The position numbers and the translations under genes are program-made. From Mediterraneibacter gnavus ATCC 29149 (GTDB lineage: Bacteria; Bacillota; Clostridia; Lachnospirales; Lachnospiraceae), in contig NZ_CP043051.1 of NCBI RefSeq assembly GCF_008121495.1, positions 1,715,501 through 1,779,500 of the forward strand: a stretch of 64,000 nt of DNA, in the 5' to 3' direction. The notes under the pieces are model-generated. The model made no database searches, had not been told where the DNA came from, and was given only the letters and a program-made list of their open reading frames with translations. Positions 14,679-23,418 of the stretch are shown piece after piece; the first letter of the stretch is position 1, and each line of letters starts with the position of its first letter.

Positions 14679-17037
14679 AAAGCAGATCGAAGCGGCCATT
14701 GCCCGCGCCAACCGCACGGACAAAAAAGGAAAATCGGCACAGGACAGTATCCCCTATGAACGGATGTGGCCGGATGGGATCTGCCGCGTATCGGACAGCC
14801 ACTACACAAAGATCATTCAGTTTCAGGACATCAACTATCAGCTCTCCCAAAATGAAGATAAGACCGCGATCTTTGAGGGCTGGTGTGATTTCCTCAATTA
14901 TTTCGACAGCTCGATTCACTTCCAGTTGTCTTTTCTGAACCTTGCGGCATCGGAGGAGACCTTTGCCAACTCTATTTCCATCCCACCCCAGGGGGATGCC
15001 TTTGACAGTATCCGTGAGGAATACACCACGATGCTGCAAAATCAGCTGGCCAGAGGCAACAACGGTCTCATCAAGACCAAATACCTGACCTTTGGTATCG
15101 ACGCTGACAGCATCAAAGTTGCCAAGCCCCGTCTGGAGCGTATTGAGACCGATATACTCAATAACTTCAAGCGTCTTGGCGTAGCCGCCAGAACACTGGA
15201 CGGTAAGGAAAGGCTTTCCCAGCTTCATGCGGTATTCCACATGGACGAACAGCTCCCATTTCAGTTTGAATGGGACTGGCTGGCTCCTTCCGGTTTGTCT
15301 ACGAAAGATTTTATTGCACCAAGCTCCTTTGAGTTCCGCACCGGCAAGCAGTTCCGTATGGGCAAGAAATACGGGACTGTTTCTTTTTTGCAGATTTTAG
15401 CCCCAGAGCTGAATGACCGTCTGCTGGCTGATTTTCTGGATATGGAAAGCTCGCTCATTGTGAGTATTCACATTCAGTCGGTGGATCAGGTGAAAGCCAT
15501 TAAGACGGTAAAGCGCAAGATTACCGACCTGGACCGCAGTAAGATCGAGGAACAGAAAAAAGCAGTTCGCGCAGGATACGACATGGACATCATTCCCTCT
15601 GACCTTGCCACCTACGGCAGTGAAGCGAAAAAGCTGTTGCAGGATTTGCAGAGCCGAAACGAGAGAATGTTCCTTGTCTCCTTTTTGGTGCTGAACACAG
15701 CGGACAATCCCCGTCAGCTTGGCAACAACATCTTTCAGGCAGGCTCTATTGCCCAGAAGTATAACTGTCAGCTGACCAGACTGGACTTTCAGCAGGAAGA
15801 AGGGCTGATGAGCTGTCTGCCTCTGGGACTCAATCAGATCGAGATCCAGCGAGGGCTGACCACCAGTTCTACGGCTATCTTTGTACCGTTCACCACACAG
15901 GAACTGTTTCAGAACGGCAAAGAAGCCCTGTACTACGGCATCAACGCTCTGTCCAACAACCTCATCATGGTGGACCGAAAGTTGCTGAAAAACCCCAACG
16001 GCTTGATACTTGGGACACCTGGAAGTGGCAAGTCCTTTAGCGCAAAACGAGAAATCGCCAACTGCTTTTTGCTTACCAATGATGATGTTATCATCTGTGA
16101 CCCGGAAGCTGAGTACGCACCTCTTGTTGAGCGTCTGCATGGGCAGGTCATCAAGATCTCGCCTACCTCAACCAACTACATCAATCCGATGGACCTGAAC
16201 CTGGACTACTCGGATGATGAAAGCCCGCTGTCCCTCAAGTCTGACTTTATCCTCAGCTTGTGTGAGCTGATCGTGGGCGGTAAGGACGGATTGCAGCCGG
16301 TGCAGAAAACCATCATCGACCGTTGTGTGCGTCTGGTCTATCAGACCTACCTCAACGACCCACGCCCGGAGAATATGCCGATTCTGGAGGATCTATATAA
16401 CCTGCTCCGTTCACAGGAAGAAAAGGAAGCCCAGTATATCGCCACGGCCCTTGAAATCTATGTAACCGGCTCCCTCAATGTGTTCAACCACCAGAGCAAT
16501 GTGGACATCAATAACCGCATTGTCTGCTATGACATCAAGGAACTGGGCAAGCAGCTCAAGAAAATCGGTATGCTGGTGGTCCAGGATCAGGTGTGGAACC
16601 GCGTTACCATCAACCGTGCCGCTCACAAGTCCACCCGCTACTACATCGACGAGATGCACCTGCTTCTGAAAGAGGAACAGACCGCCGCTTATACGGTGGA
16701 AATCTGGAAGCGATTCCGTAAGTGGGGCGGCATTCCCACAGGTATCACCCAGAATGTCAAAGACCTGCTTTCCAGCCGTGAGGTGGAGAACATCTTTGAA
16801 AACTCCGACTTCGTGTATATGCTCAACCAGGCAGGCGGAGACCGACAGATTCTCGCCAAGCAGCTGGGCATCTCCACGCACCAGCTGAGCTATGTGACCC
16901 ACTCCGGTGAGGGCGAGGGTCTGCTGTTCTATGGCTCCACGATCCTGCCTTTCGTGGATCACTTCCCGAAGAATACCGAGCTTTACCGCATTATGACCAC
17001 CAAACCCCAGGAACTGAAAAAGAAGGAGGATGAATGA
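14569..17037 (+). CDS. VirB4-like conjugation ATPase
   Basis: An 822-residue ATPase that energises the type IV secretion channel. The N-terminal VirB4/CagE region runs to about residue 430. The P-loop domain has Walker A GTPGSGKSFSAKRE near residue 482, VIICDPEAEYAPL, and Walker B-like YYIDEMHLLL near residue 690, with the GITQNVKDLL motif after it. The start ATG overlaps the PrgI gene by 110 nt; an alternative start downstream cannot be excluded. It ends with ATGATGATG, where the next gene starts. Confidence 0.95.
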   Translation: MTLFTAIKNWLYRLFGKTEEKTVQPVKTKKKLSRADKKQIEAAIARANRTDKKGKSAQDSIPYERMWPDGICRVSDSHYTKIIQFQDINYQLSQNEDKTAIFEGWCDFLNYFDSSIHFQLSFLNLAASEETFANSISIPPQGDAFDSIREEYTTMLQNQLARGNNGLIKTKYLTFGIDADSIKVAKPRLERIETDILNNFKRLGVAARTLDGKERLSQLHAVFHMDEQLPFQFEWDWLAPSGLSTKDFIAPSSFEFRTGKQFRMGKKYGTVSFLQILAPELNDRLLADFLDMESSLIVSIHIQSVDQVKAIKTVKRKITDLDRSKIEEQKKAVRAGYDMDIIPSDLATYGSEAKKLLQDLQSRNERMFLVSFLVLNTADNPRQLGNNIFQAGSIAQKYNCQLTRLDFQQEEGLMSCLPLGLNQIEIQRGLTTSSTAIFVPFTTQELFQNGKEALYYGINALSNNLIMVDRKLLKNPNGLILGTPGSGKSFSAKREIANCFLLTNDDVIICDPEAEYAPLVERLHGQVIKISPTSTNYINPMDLNLDYSDDESPLSLKSDFILSLCELIVGGKDGLQPVQKTIIDRCVRLVYQTYLNDPRPENMPILEDLYNLLRSQEEKEAQYIATALEIYVTGSLNVFNHQSNVDINNRIVCYDIKELGKQLKKIGMLVVQDQVWNRVTINRAAHKSTRYYIDEMHLLLKEEQTAAYTVEIWKRFRKWGGIPTGITQNVKDLLSSREVENIFENSDFVYMLNQAGGDRQILAKQLGISTHQLSYVTHSGEGEGLLFYGSTILPFVDHFPKNTELYRIMTTKPQELKKKEDE

Positions 17038-17417
17038 TGATGAACCCCAACATTTTGAATCAAAACCCGCTGATGTTTTTTGACAGGGCGGTAAATGCCC
17101 AGCGCAGCCAGCTGCTTACGGTCATGGCTGATGCGGTAAGTGAGTGCCGCACGGCGGCAGATCAGGCAGCTGAACTGAATGAGACCGGTCAGGTGGGGCT
17201 TCTCCGTCTGGCAGAAGTCTGGAGCGCCATCCGTGCCAAGGAAGGCATGGGCGGTCTGGTTCTGGAAGGAACCGAAGCAAAGATCCTGTCTGATGTGGTG
17301 GCACAGTTTTATGCCTACCTGTCCGGCTGTATGTTCAACGATCCTGTGGGGATGGCCATTTATGCAGAGCTGCACTACATGATGTCCTCCCTCATGCTGG
17401 GAGAATGGTTTGAATAA
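17034..17417 (+). CDS. Conserved ICE protein between VirB4 and CHAP hydrolase
   Basis: A 127-residue helical protein with no clear membrane segment or catalytic motif. It overlaps the VirB4 stop (4 nt) and the next start (8 nt), so it is firmly part of the transfer operon. Proteins of this kind always occupy this place in Tn1549-like elements. I do not recognise a domain; an assembly or regulatory role in the secretion apparatus is only suggested by position. Confidence 0.75.
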   Translation: MMMNPNILNQNPLMFFDRAVNAQRSQLLTVMADAVSECRTAADQAAELNETGQVGLLRLAEVWSAIRAKEGMGGLVLEGTEAKILSDVVAQFYAYLSGCMFNDPVGMAIYAELHYMMSSLMLGEWFE

Positions 17418-19146
17418 AGAGCCGCGCCTGCGCTTTACCGATGAGGAACGGGCTGACCCTGCGCTGGAAAAGCCGATCCGCAAAGCGGAGAAAGCTGCGG
17501 CCAGAGCAGATAAGGCGCAGGCCAATATTCCAAAGAAAAAGGTCAGGCAGACAGTTATTGACCCGGATACCGGAAAAAAGACCTCGAAGCTGACCTTTGA
17601 GGACAAGAAAAAGCCACCCTCCAAACTTTCTCAGAGAGTGAAGGAAGCACCCGTCCATCTGGTCGCGGGCAAGCTCCACAAAGAAATCCGGGAAACAGAA
17701 CAGGACAATGTGGGCGTGGAAAGCGCCCACAAGTCCGAGGAGGCGGTGGAGACCGGCGCTTATCTGGTGCGGGAGGGCTACCGCAGCCACAAGCTGAAGC
17801 CGTACCGCAAAGCAGCCCAGGCAGAGCGTCAACTGGAAAAGGCAAATGTAAATGTCCTGTACCAGAAATCTTTGCAGGAAAATCCCCAGTTTTCCAGCAA
17901 TCCTCTTTCCCGTTGGCAGCAAAAGCAGGCCATCAAAAAGCAGTATGCCGCCGCCAAGCGCACCGGTCAGACTGCCGGAAATACCGCCCAGGCTGCGTCC
18001 AAAACAGGAAAGGCCGCAAGGACGGTAAAAGAAAAGGCACAGCAGGCAGGGGCATTCGTCATGCGCCACAAAAAGGGCTTCCTGATCGCAGGGGTTTTAT
18101 TCCTCATCGCCTGTATGCTGATGAATACCATGTCCTCTTGTTCCATGATGGCGCAGAGCATTGGTTCCGTTCTCTCCGGCACCACCTATCCGTCGGATGA
18201 CCCGGAAATGCTGGCGGTGGAGGCGGATTATGCAGCCAGAGAAGCCCAGTTGCAGGAGGAAATCGACAACATCGAAAGCAGCCACCCAGGGTATGACGAG
18301 TATCGTTATGACCTTGGCATGATCGGCCATGACCCCCATGAGCTGGCGGCCTTTCTCTCTGCTGTCTTGCAGGGCTACACCAGGCAAAGCGCCCAGGCAG
18401 AGCTGGCGCGTGTGTTTGCAGCACAGTATCAGCTGACGCTTACCGAGGAAGTGGAGATCCGCTATCGCACGGAGACCTCCACCGACCCGGAGACCGGCGA
18501 GACCACCTCAGAAGAAGTCCCCTATGAGTATTACATTCTGAATGTGAAACTCACCAGCAAGCCCATTTCCGCTGTGGCGTCGGAGCTATTGACCCCGGAG
18601 CAGATGGAAATGTATCAGGTCTATCGACAGACCATGGGCAATAAGCCGCTGTTGTTTGGCGGCGGTTCCCCTGATACCAGCGGCTCGGAAGATTTGTCCG
18701 GTGTGCAGTTCATTAACGGCACCCGCCCCGGCAATCCGCAGCTGGTGGAACTGGCGAAAAGTCAGGTGGGAAATGTGGGCGGTTATCCCTACTGGAGCTG
18801 GTATGGCTTTGACAGCCGCGTGGAATGGTGCGCCTGCTTCGTATCCTGGTGCTATAACCAGGCAGGAAAAAGTGAGCCGCGCTTTGCAGGCTGTGAGTGG
18901 CAGGGCGTTCCGTGGTTCCAGTCTCATGGACAGTGGGGCGCACGGGGGTATGAGAATATTGCCCCCGGCGATGCCATTTTCTTCGATTGGGACTTGGACG
19001 GCAGCGCCGACCATGTGGGCATCGTTGTCGGCACCGATGGCAGCCGTGTTTATACCGTGGAGGGAAATTCCGGCGATGCCTGCAAGATCAAGAGTTATGA
19101 CTTGAATTATCAGAGTATCAAGGGCTACGGTCTGATGAACTGGTAA
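17410..19146 (+). CDS. CHAP-domain peptidoglycan hydrolase of the conjugation machine (CD1108-type)
   Basis: A 578-residue protein starting at TTG 17410. Residues 1-215 are highly charged and cytoplasmic; one transmembrane helix lies at about 220-240 (GFLIAGVLFLIACMLMN). A VirB8-like or linker region follows to about 430, and a C-terminal CHAP amidase domain spans 445-578 with the catalytic Cys in WCACFVSWCYNQ (about residue 473) and His in SADHVGIVVG. It cuts peptidoglycan locally to let the transfer channel through. The domain order matches the CD1108-family mobile-element proteins. Confidence 0.92.
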   Translation: MNKEPRLRFTDEERADPALEKPIRKAEKAAARADKAQANIPKKKVRQTVIDPDTGKKTSKLTFEDKKKPPSKLSQRVKEAPVHLVAGKLHKEIRETEQDNVGVESAHKSEEAVETGAYLVREGYRSHKLKPYRKAAQAERQLEKANVNVLYQKSLQENPQFSSNPLSRWQQKQAIKKQYAAAKRTGQTAGNTAQAASKTGKAARTVKEKAQQAGAFVMRHKKGFLIAGVLFLIACMLMNTMSSCSMMAQSIGSVLSGTTYPSDDPEMLAVEADYAAREAQLQEEIDNIESSHPGYDEYRYDLGMIGHDPHELAAFLSAVLQGYTRQSAQAELARVFAAQYQLTLTEEVEIRYRTETSTDPETGETTSEEVPYEYYILNVKLTSKPISAVASELLTPEQMEMYQVYRQTMGNKPLLFGGGSPDTSGSEDLSGVQFINGTRPGNPQLVELAKSQVGNVGGYPYWSWYGFDSRVEWCACFVSWCYNQAGKSEPRFAGCEWQGVPWFQSHGQWGARGYENIAPGDAIFFDWDLDGSADHVGIVVGTDGSRVYTVEGNSGDACKIKSYDLNYQSIKGYGLMNW

Positions 19147-19174
19147 CAGAGATTTTTAGAAGGAGTGATAGACG

Positions 19175-19426
19175 ATGGCAAAGAACAAAATTGAACGCAT
19201 TGACCAGGAGATTACAAAGGTCCGCGAGAAAATCGCAGAGTATCAGGAAAAGCTCAAGGCGCTGGAGGCACAGAAAACCGAGGCGGAAAATCTGGAGATC
19301 GTCCAGATGGTGCGCGCCCTGCGTATGACCCCTGCTCAGCTGAGCGCTATGCTGTCCGGCGGCACAGTTCCCGACAGTATGGTGGATGCCAAAAACGAAC
19401 AGGAGGAAAACAGCTATGAGGAATAA
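19175..19426 (+). CDS. DUF4315 protein
   Basis: This 83-residue protein starts [20 protein letters not shown] and forms a predicted coiled coil to about residue 45, then a short helical [12 protein letters not shown] motif. It matches DUF4315, a small family found only in this operon position in clostridial ICEs. It overlaps the DUF4366 gene by 11 nt. A GAAGGAGTG ribosome site precedes it. Its function is unknown. Confidence 0.88.
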   Translation: MAKNKIERIDQEITKVREKIAEYQEKLKALEAQKTEAENLEIVQMVRALRMTPAQLSAMLSGGTVPDSMVDAKNEQEENSYEE

Positions 19427-20171
19427 ACGATTGCTCCGAACACTTTCCGCCCTTTGCCTGACGCTGGTTTTGGCATCGGGCTTTACCGTCCCCGCTTTTG
19501 CCCAGGGCGCAGCGCCGCCCCCGGCAGAGGATACCACCAATGACAGCAATGTGGTGGTGGAAGAAACGGAAAAAGCGCCTCCGCTGACCCCAGAAGGCAA
19601 CGCGGCGCTGGTGGATGATTTTGGTGGCAACAAGCAGCTCATTACCGTTACCACCAAGGCGGGCAACTACTTTTATATCCTGATCGACAGGGCCAACGAG
19701 GATAAAAAGACCGCTGTTCACTTTCTGAACCAGGTGGATGAAGCGGACCTGATGGCACTAATGGAAGATGGCAAAGCCAAAGAGGAGCCGCCTGCGGTGT
19801 GCAGCTGCACGAAGAAATGTGAAGCAGGGGCAGTCAATACGGCCTGTCCGGTCTGTGTAACTGATAAGAGTAAATGTACGGGAAAAGCACCGGACCCCCC
19901 GACAGAAACGACGGAACCGGAAAAAGAGAAGCCTGCCGGACTGAACCCGGCTGCGCTGATCCTTCTGCTGGCTCTGCTGGGCGGCGGTGGCGTATTTGCC
20001 TACTTGAAGCTCATTAAGAACAAGCCTAAGACCAAGGGCAATGACAGTCTGGACGATTATGATTATGGCGAGGAAGATTCCGAGGAATGGGAAACCGAAG
20101 ATGAGGAGTCGGGCGAGCCGGACGCTGACGGGGGCAGCGCAGAAGAAGATGACGAGGACAGCGTGAAATGA
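19416..20171 (+). CDS. DUF4366 (CD1107-type) secreted/anchored ICE protein
   Basis: From ATG 19416 the protein has 251 residues. It has a signal peptide (basic start RNKRLLRTL, hydrophobic core, cleavage near PAFAQG). The DUF4366 core spans about residues 60-120 ([14 protein letters not shown]), with a Cys-rich patch ([10 protein letters not shown] and TACPVC). A transmembrane helix at about 182-205 is followed by a very acidic cytoplasmic tail. The DUF4366 domain probably faces the cell wall. It lies next to DUF4315 and the CHAP hydrolase, so it is likely part of the surface assembly for mating. Confidence 0.9.
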   Translation: MRNKRLLRTLSALCLTLVLASGFTVPAFAQGAAPPPAEDTTNDSNVVVEETEKAPPLTPEGNAALVDDFGGNKQLITVTTKAGNYFYILIDRANEDKKTAVHFLNQVDEADLMALMEDGKAKEEPPAVCSCTKKCEAGAVNTACPVCVTDKSKCTGKAPDPPTETTEPEKEKPAGLNPAALILLLALLGGGGVFAYLKLIKNKPKTKGNDSLDDYDYGEEDSEEWETEDEESGEPDADGGSAEEDDEDSVK

Positions 20172-20362
20172 CCCGTTTCACAGACAGTCCCTATGAACGC
20201 ATGATGACACGCAGACCGGAGGGCGGGAAGGAAACTTCCCGTCCTCCCTCTTTACCCCAAAGCCACCCCTGTTATGGCTGCGGGAATTATGGAAGTCCCT
20301 GCGTAGGCGTTTGCCACCGTGAGATGGAACGCTGGCTTAAAGAAAGGAAACGAAAAAAATGA
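20168..20362 (+). CDS. Small Cys-rich conserved ICE protein
   Basis: A 64-residue basic protein overlapping both neighbours by 4 nt. A cluster of four cysteines ([19 protein letters not shown], residues about 37-55) looks like a zinc- or metal-binding knuckle, and the C-terminus is strongly basic (KERKRKK). I know of no function. Its fixed place between DUF4366 and the TopB region suggests a small DNA-processing or regulatory factor. Confidence 0.7.
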   Translation: MTRFTDSPYERMMTRRPEGGKETSRPPSLPQSHPCYGCGNYGSPCVGVCHREMERWLKERKRKK

Positions 20363-21042
20363 GTGTTCTGATTATATTTATCAAGCTGATTGCTGTTTTT
20401 GACCTGCTGGTAATTGCTGTGTATTTTGGCGGCGACATTCTTTCTACCATGTTAAACAAACTCCGGAGAAAACCGAAACAGGAAGATTCCTTTGATTTCT
20501 CTCTGGATGCCGCAACGGTTCCCTTGTCCGTAGATTCCATCCGTCAGCTTTATTCAGGAGACGCGGCGGATTTTGTGGAAGAAAAGATCCTGCCAAATGC
20601 GGAGAAAACGATGGCTGTTTTGACGGATCAGGAACAGACAGCAGCCCGTCTGCTCCTATCTGCCCTGATCGGTTTTCTTGCAGCAGAAGCTCCTATGGAT
20701 GAACAGAGCTTTCCTATGGTAATGGAACTTCTGAACTGCATGGAAGGGGAAAAAGAAGATGGTTGTCAGGACGCAGTAGATATTTTGCTTGAAGATACCG
20801 TCCGCAATACCCACCGCCATGAAGAATATTACAGCAATTATCAACGCTACCAGCTGATGCAGGTGGATAAAACCCGTGTCATTTTGGCTTGCCGCATCAT
20901 CATCAATGACCTGCTGGGGAAACTGTACCGCTATGACTACCGGTTCGGCTATGACCTGCTGCTGGATGAGGAAAACAGCATTGAGAAAAAACTGCACACG
21001 ACTGTGCGGGAAGAATGGGAGGATGAAGATGATGGGATATAA
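20359..21042 (+). CDS. Membrane-anchored ICE protein of unknown function
   Basis: A 227-residue protein with one N-terminal transmembrane helix (about residues 3-26, followed by LNKLRRKPKQ), then a soluble helical domain with no recognised motif and an acidic end. The start overlaps the upstream gene by 4 nt; the end overlaps the TopB start by 14 nt. Given its place before the topoisomerase, it could link DNA processing to the membrane channel. I do not assign a family. Confidence 0.7.
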   Translation: MSVLIIFIKLIAVFDLLVIAVYFGGDILSTMLNKLRRKPKQEDSFDFSLDAATVPLSVDSIRQLYSGDAADFVEEKILPNAEKTMAVLTDQEQTAARLLLSALIGFLAAEAPMDEQSFPMVMELLNCMEGEKEDGCQDAVDILLEDTVRNTHRHEEYYSNYQRYQLMQVDKTRVILACRIIINDLLGKLYRYDYRFGYDLLLDEENSIEKKLHTTVREEWEDEDDGI

Positions 21043-23137
21043 ACTGGTAATCGCTGAAAAGCCGTCCGTTGCCCAAAGTCTGGCCGCCGTGATCGGCGCG
21101 ACTGTCCGCAAGGACGGCTATCTGGAGGGCAACGGCTGGCGTGTCAGCTGGTGCGTGGGCCATCTGGCTGGTCTTGCGGATGCAGACAGTTATGACCCTA
21201 AGTACGCCAAGTGGCGATATGATGACCTGCCTATCCTGCCGGAGCATTGGCAGATGGTGGTGGGAAAGGATAAGAAAAAGCAGTTTGATATTCTCAAAAA
21301 GCTGATGAATGCCCCGGATGTGACGGAGGTGGTAAATGCCTGCGATGCCGGACGCGAGGGCGAACTGATCTTCCGCAGCGTCTATGAGCTGGCAGGCTGC
21401 CAAAAGCCGATGAAAAGGCTCTGGATTTCTTCGATGGAGGACTCCGCCATAAGGGAGGGCTTTGCAAACCTGCGCCCCGGTGCGGACTATGACGGACTTC
21501 GGGATGCTGCCCTCTGCCGTGCCAAGGCCGACTGGCTGGTGGGGATCAATGCCACAAGGCTTTTTTCCGTGCTGTATCACCGCACACTCAACATCGGGCG
21601 CGTTATGTCCCCAACGCTGGCACTCATTGTCCAGCGAGAAGCTGAGATCGACACCTTTAAGCCGGTTCCCTTTTATACCGTGGCGCTGGAGCTGGCCAGT
21701 CTTACCGTATCCGGGGAGCGCATGGCGGATAAGACCGCTGCCGAGCAGCTGAAAGAAGCCTGTCAGGGTGCAGCTGTCACAATCAAAAAGGTGGAGTGCA
21801 AGGAAAAGTCCGAAAAGCCACCTGCCCTCTATGACCTGACTACTCTGCAAAGAGATGCCAACCGCCTGCTTGGATTTACAGCCCAGCAGACCCTGGACTA
21901 TCTGCAAAGCCTGTATGAAAAGAAGCTCTGCACCTATCCCCGTACCGACAGCCGCTATCTGACCGGCGATATGGCAGACAGCCTACCGGTGCTGGTCAAT
22001 CTGGTTGCTAACGCCATGCCGTTTCGCAAAGGGATCGCCATTACCTGTGATTCGCAGACGGTCATCAACGATAAGAAAGTAACCGACCACCACGCAGTAA
22101 TCCCTACCAGAAATCTCAAGGATGCAGACCTTTCTGCCCTTCCTGCGGGAGAAAAAGCGGTGCTGGAGCTGGTGGCCCTGCGTCTGCTGTGCGCCGTAGC
22201 CCAGCCCCATATCTATTCGGAAACCGTTGTGATTGCAGCGTGTGCTGGTGGGGAATTTACCGCCAAAGGAAAAACGGTGAAGCACCCCGGATGGAAAGCA
22301 CTGGAGGACGCTTACCGTGCCAAAATGAAGGATGCAGAGCCGAAAAAAGAGGGCGCAGAGAAAGCCCTGCCGGAGCTGACTGAAGGACAGACCCTTTCGG
22401 TTGCTGCTGCAATCATCAAAGAAGGCAAAAGCAGTCCGCCTCAGCACTTTACGGAGGACACCCTATTGTCCGCGATGGAGACTGCCGGAAAAGAGGATAT
22501 GCCGGAGGACGCTGAGCGAAAAGGTCTGGGTACACCGGCCACCCGTGCCGGTATTTTGGAAAAGCTGGTATCTGCCGGTTTTCTGGAACGAAAAAAGAGC
22601 AGGAAAACGGTGCAGCTTCTCCCTTCCCACGATGCAGTTTCCCTTATCACGGTCCTGCCGGAACAGCTGCAATCGCCGCTTTTGACTGCTGAGTGGGAGT
22701 ACCGCCTGGGCGAGATTGAGCGCGGGCAGCTTGCCCCGGAGGAGTTTTTGGACGGGATCAGCGCCATGCTGAAAGACCTGGTAGGGACTTATCAGGTCAT
22801 CAAGGGAACCGAGTACCTGTTCACTCCGCCCCGTGAGGTGGTAGGCAAATGCCCTCGCTGCGGCGGTGAAGTTGCAGAACTGCAAAAAGGCTTCTTCTGT
22901 CAGAATGATTCTTGCAAATTTGCAATCTGGAAAAATAACAAATGGTGGGCTGCCAAGAAAAAACAGCCGACCAAGGCTGTGGTGTCTGCGCTGCTGAAAG
23001 ATGGCCGTGTCCGTGTGACGGGACTATATTCGGAGAAAATCGGCAAGACCTACGATGCCACTGTGGTTTTGGAGGATGATGGACAGTACGCCAACTTCAA
23101 GCTGGAGTTTGACCAGCGGAAAGGAGGCAGCCGATGA
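21029..23137 (+). CDS. topB: DNA topoisomerase III (type IA)
   Basis: The protein has about 702 residues from ATG 21029, which follows a GGGAGG ribosome site; the open frame extends upstream to 20876 but that part overlaps another gene. The TOPRIM domain starts LVIAEKPSVAQSL and has the NACDAGREGELI acidic motif. The active-site tyrosine is in KLCTYPRTDSRYL (about residue 303). A C-terminal zinc ribbon (CPRCGGEVAEL then FFCQNDSC) and a second short domain follow. It relaxes or decatenates DNA during transfer and replication of the ICE. Such genes are standard in Tn1549-like elements. Confidence 0.95.
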   Translation: MMGYKLVIAEKPSVAQSLAAVIGATVRKDGYLEGNGWRVSWCVGHLAGLADADSYDPKYAKWRYDDLPILPEHWQMVVGKDKKKQFDILKKLMNAPDVTEVVNACDAGREGELIFRSVYELAGCQKPMKRLWISSMEDSAIREGFANLRPGADYDGLRDAALCRAKADWLVGINATRLFSVLYHRTLNIGRVMSPTLALIVQREAEIDTFKPVPFYTVALELASLTVSGERMADKTAAEQLKEACQGAAVTIKKVECKEKSEKPPALYDLTTLQRDANRLLGFTAQQTLDYLQSLYEKKLCTYPRTDSRYLTGDMADSLPVLVNLVANAMPFRKGIAITCDSQTVINDKKVTDHHAVIPTRNLKDADLSALPAGEKAVLELVALRLLCAVAQPHIYSETVVIAACAGGEFTAKGKTVKHPGWKALEDAYRAKMKDAEPKKEGAEKALPELTEGQTLSVAAAIIKEGKSSPPQHFTEDTLLSAMETAGKEDMPEDAERKGLGTPATRAGILEKLVSAGFLERKKSRKTVQLLPSHDAVSLITVLPEQLQSPLLTAEWEYRLGEIERGQLAPEEFLDGISAMLKDLVGTYQVIKGTEYLFTPPREVVGKCPRCGGEVAELQKGFFCQNDSCKFAIWKNNKWWAAKKKQPTKAVVSALLKDGRVRVTGLYSEKIGKTYDATVVLEDDGQYANFKLEFDQRKGGSR

Positions 23138-23412
23138 AGCTCTCTTTAGTGGAACGGGAAACCATTCTCCTCTATAACCAGGCAGAACCAATGGCTGAGG
23201 TCTACACCCACGATCCCCGTCTGATGGAGAAGCTGGAACTGCTGGCAAAAAAGCACCCCGACCAGATCACCCGAAAGGACGCCCATAACTTTACCGTCCC
23301 CAAGCGGTGTGTATCAGTCAGGGAGCCATACAGTGCAGAACGCCGCAAAGCTGCCAGTGAGCGTGCGAAAGCTGCCGGATACCAGCCCCCTGTGAGAAAG
23401 TCCAGCAGTTAA
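23134..23412 (+). CDS. Small conserved ICE protein after TopB
   Basis: A 92-residue, basic protein that begins MKLSLVERETILLYNQAEP and overlaps the topB stop by 4 nt. The middle holds a conserved-looking segment LAKKHPDQITRKDAHNFTVP and the C-terminus is Arg/Lys/Ala-rich. It has no membrane helix. Proteins like this recur between TopB and the CHC2/ArdC gene in these ICEs; function unknown. Confidence 0.75.
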   Translation: MKLSLVERETILLYNQAEPMAEVYTHDPRLMEKLELLAKKHPDQITRKDAHNFTVPKRCVSVREPYSAERRKAASERAKAAGYQPPVRKSSS

Positions 23413-23418
23413 AGGTAC

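Noticed and set aside
14398..15240. Minus-strand open frame of 280 codons
   Set aside because: Antisense to PrgI and VirB4, with no supporting signals.
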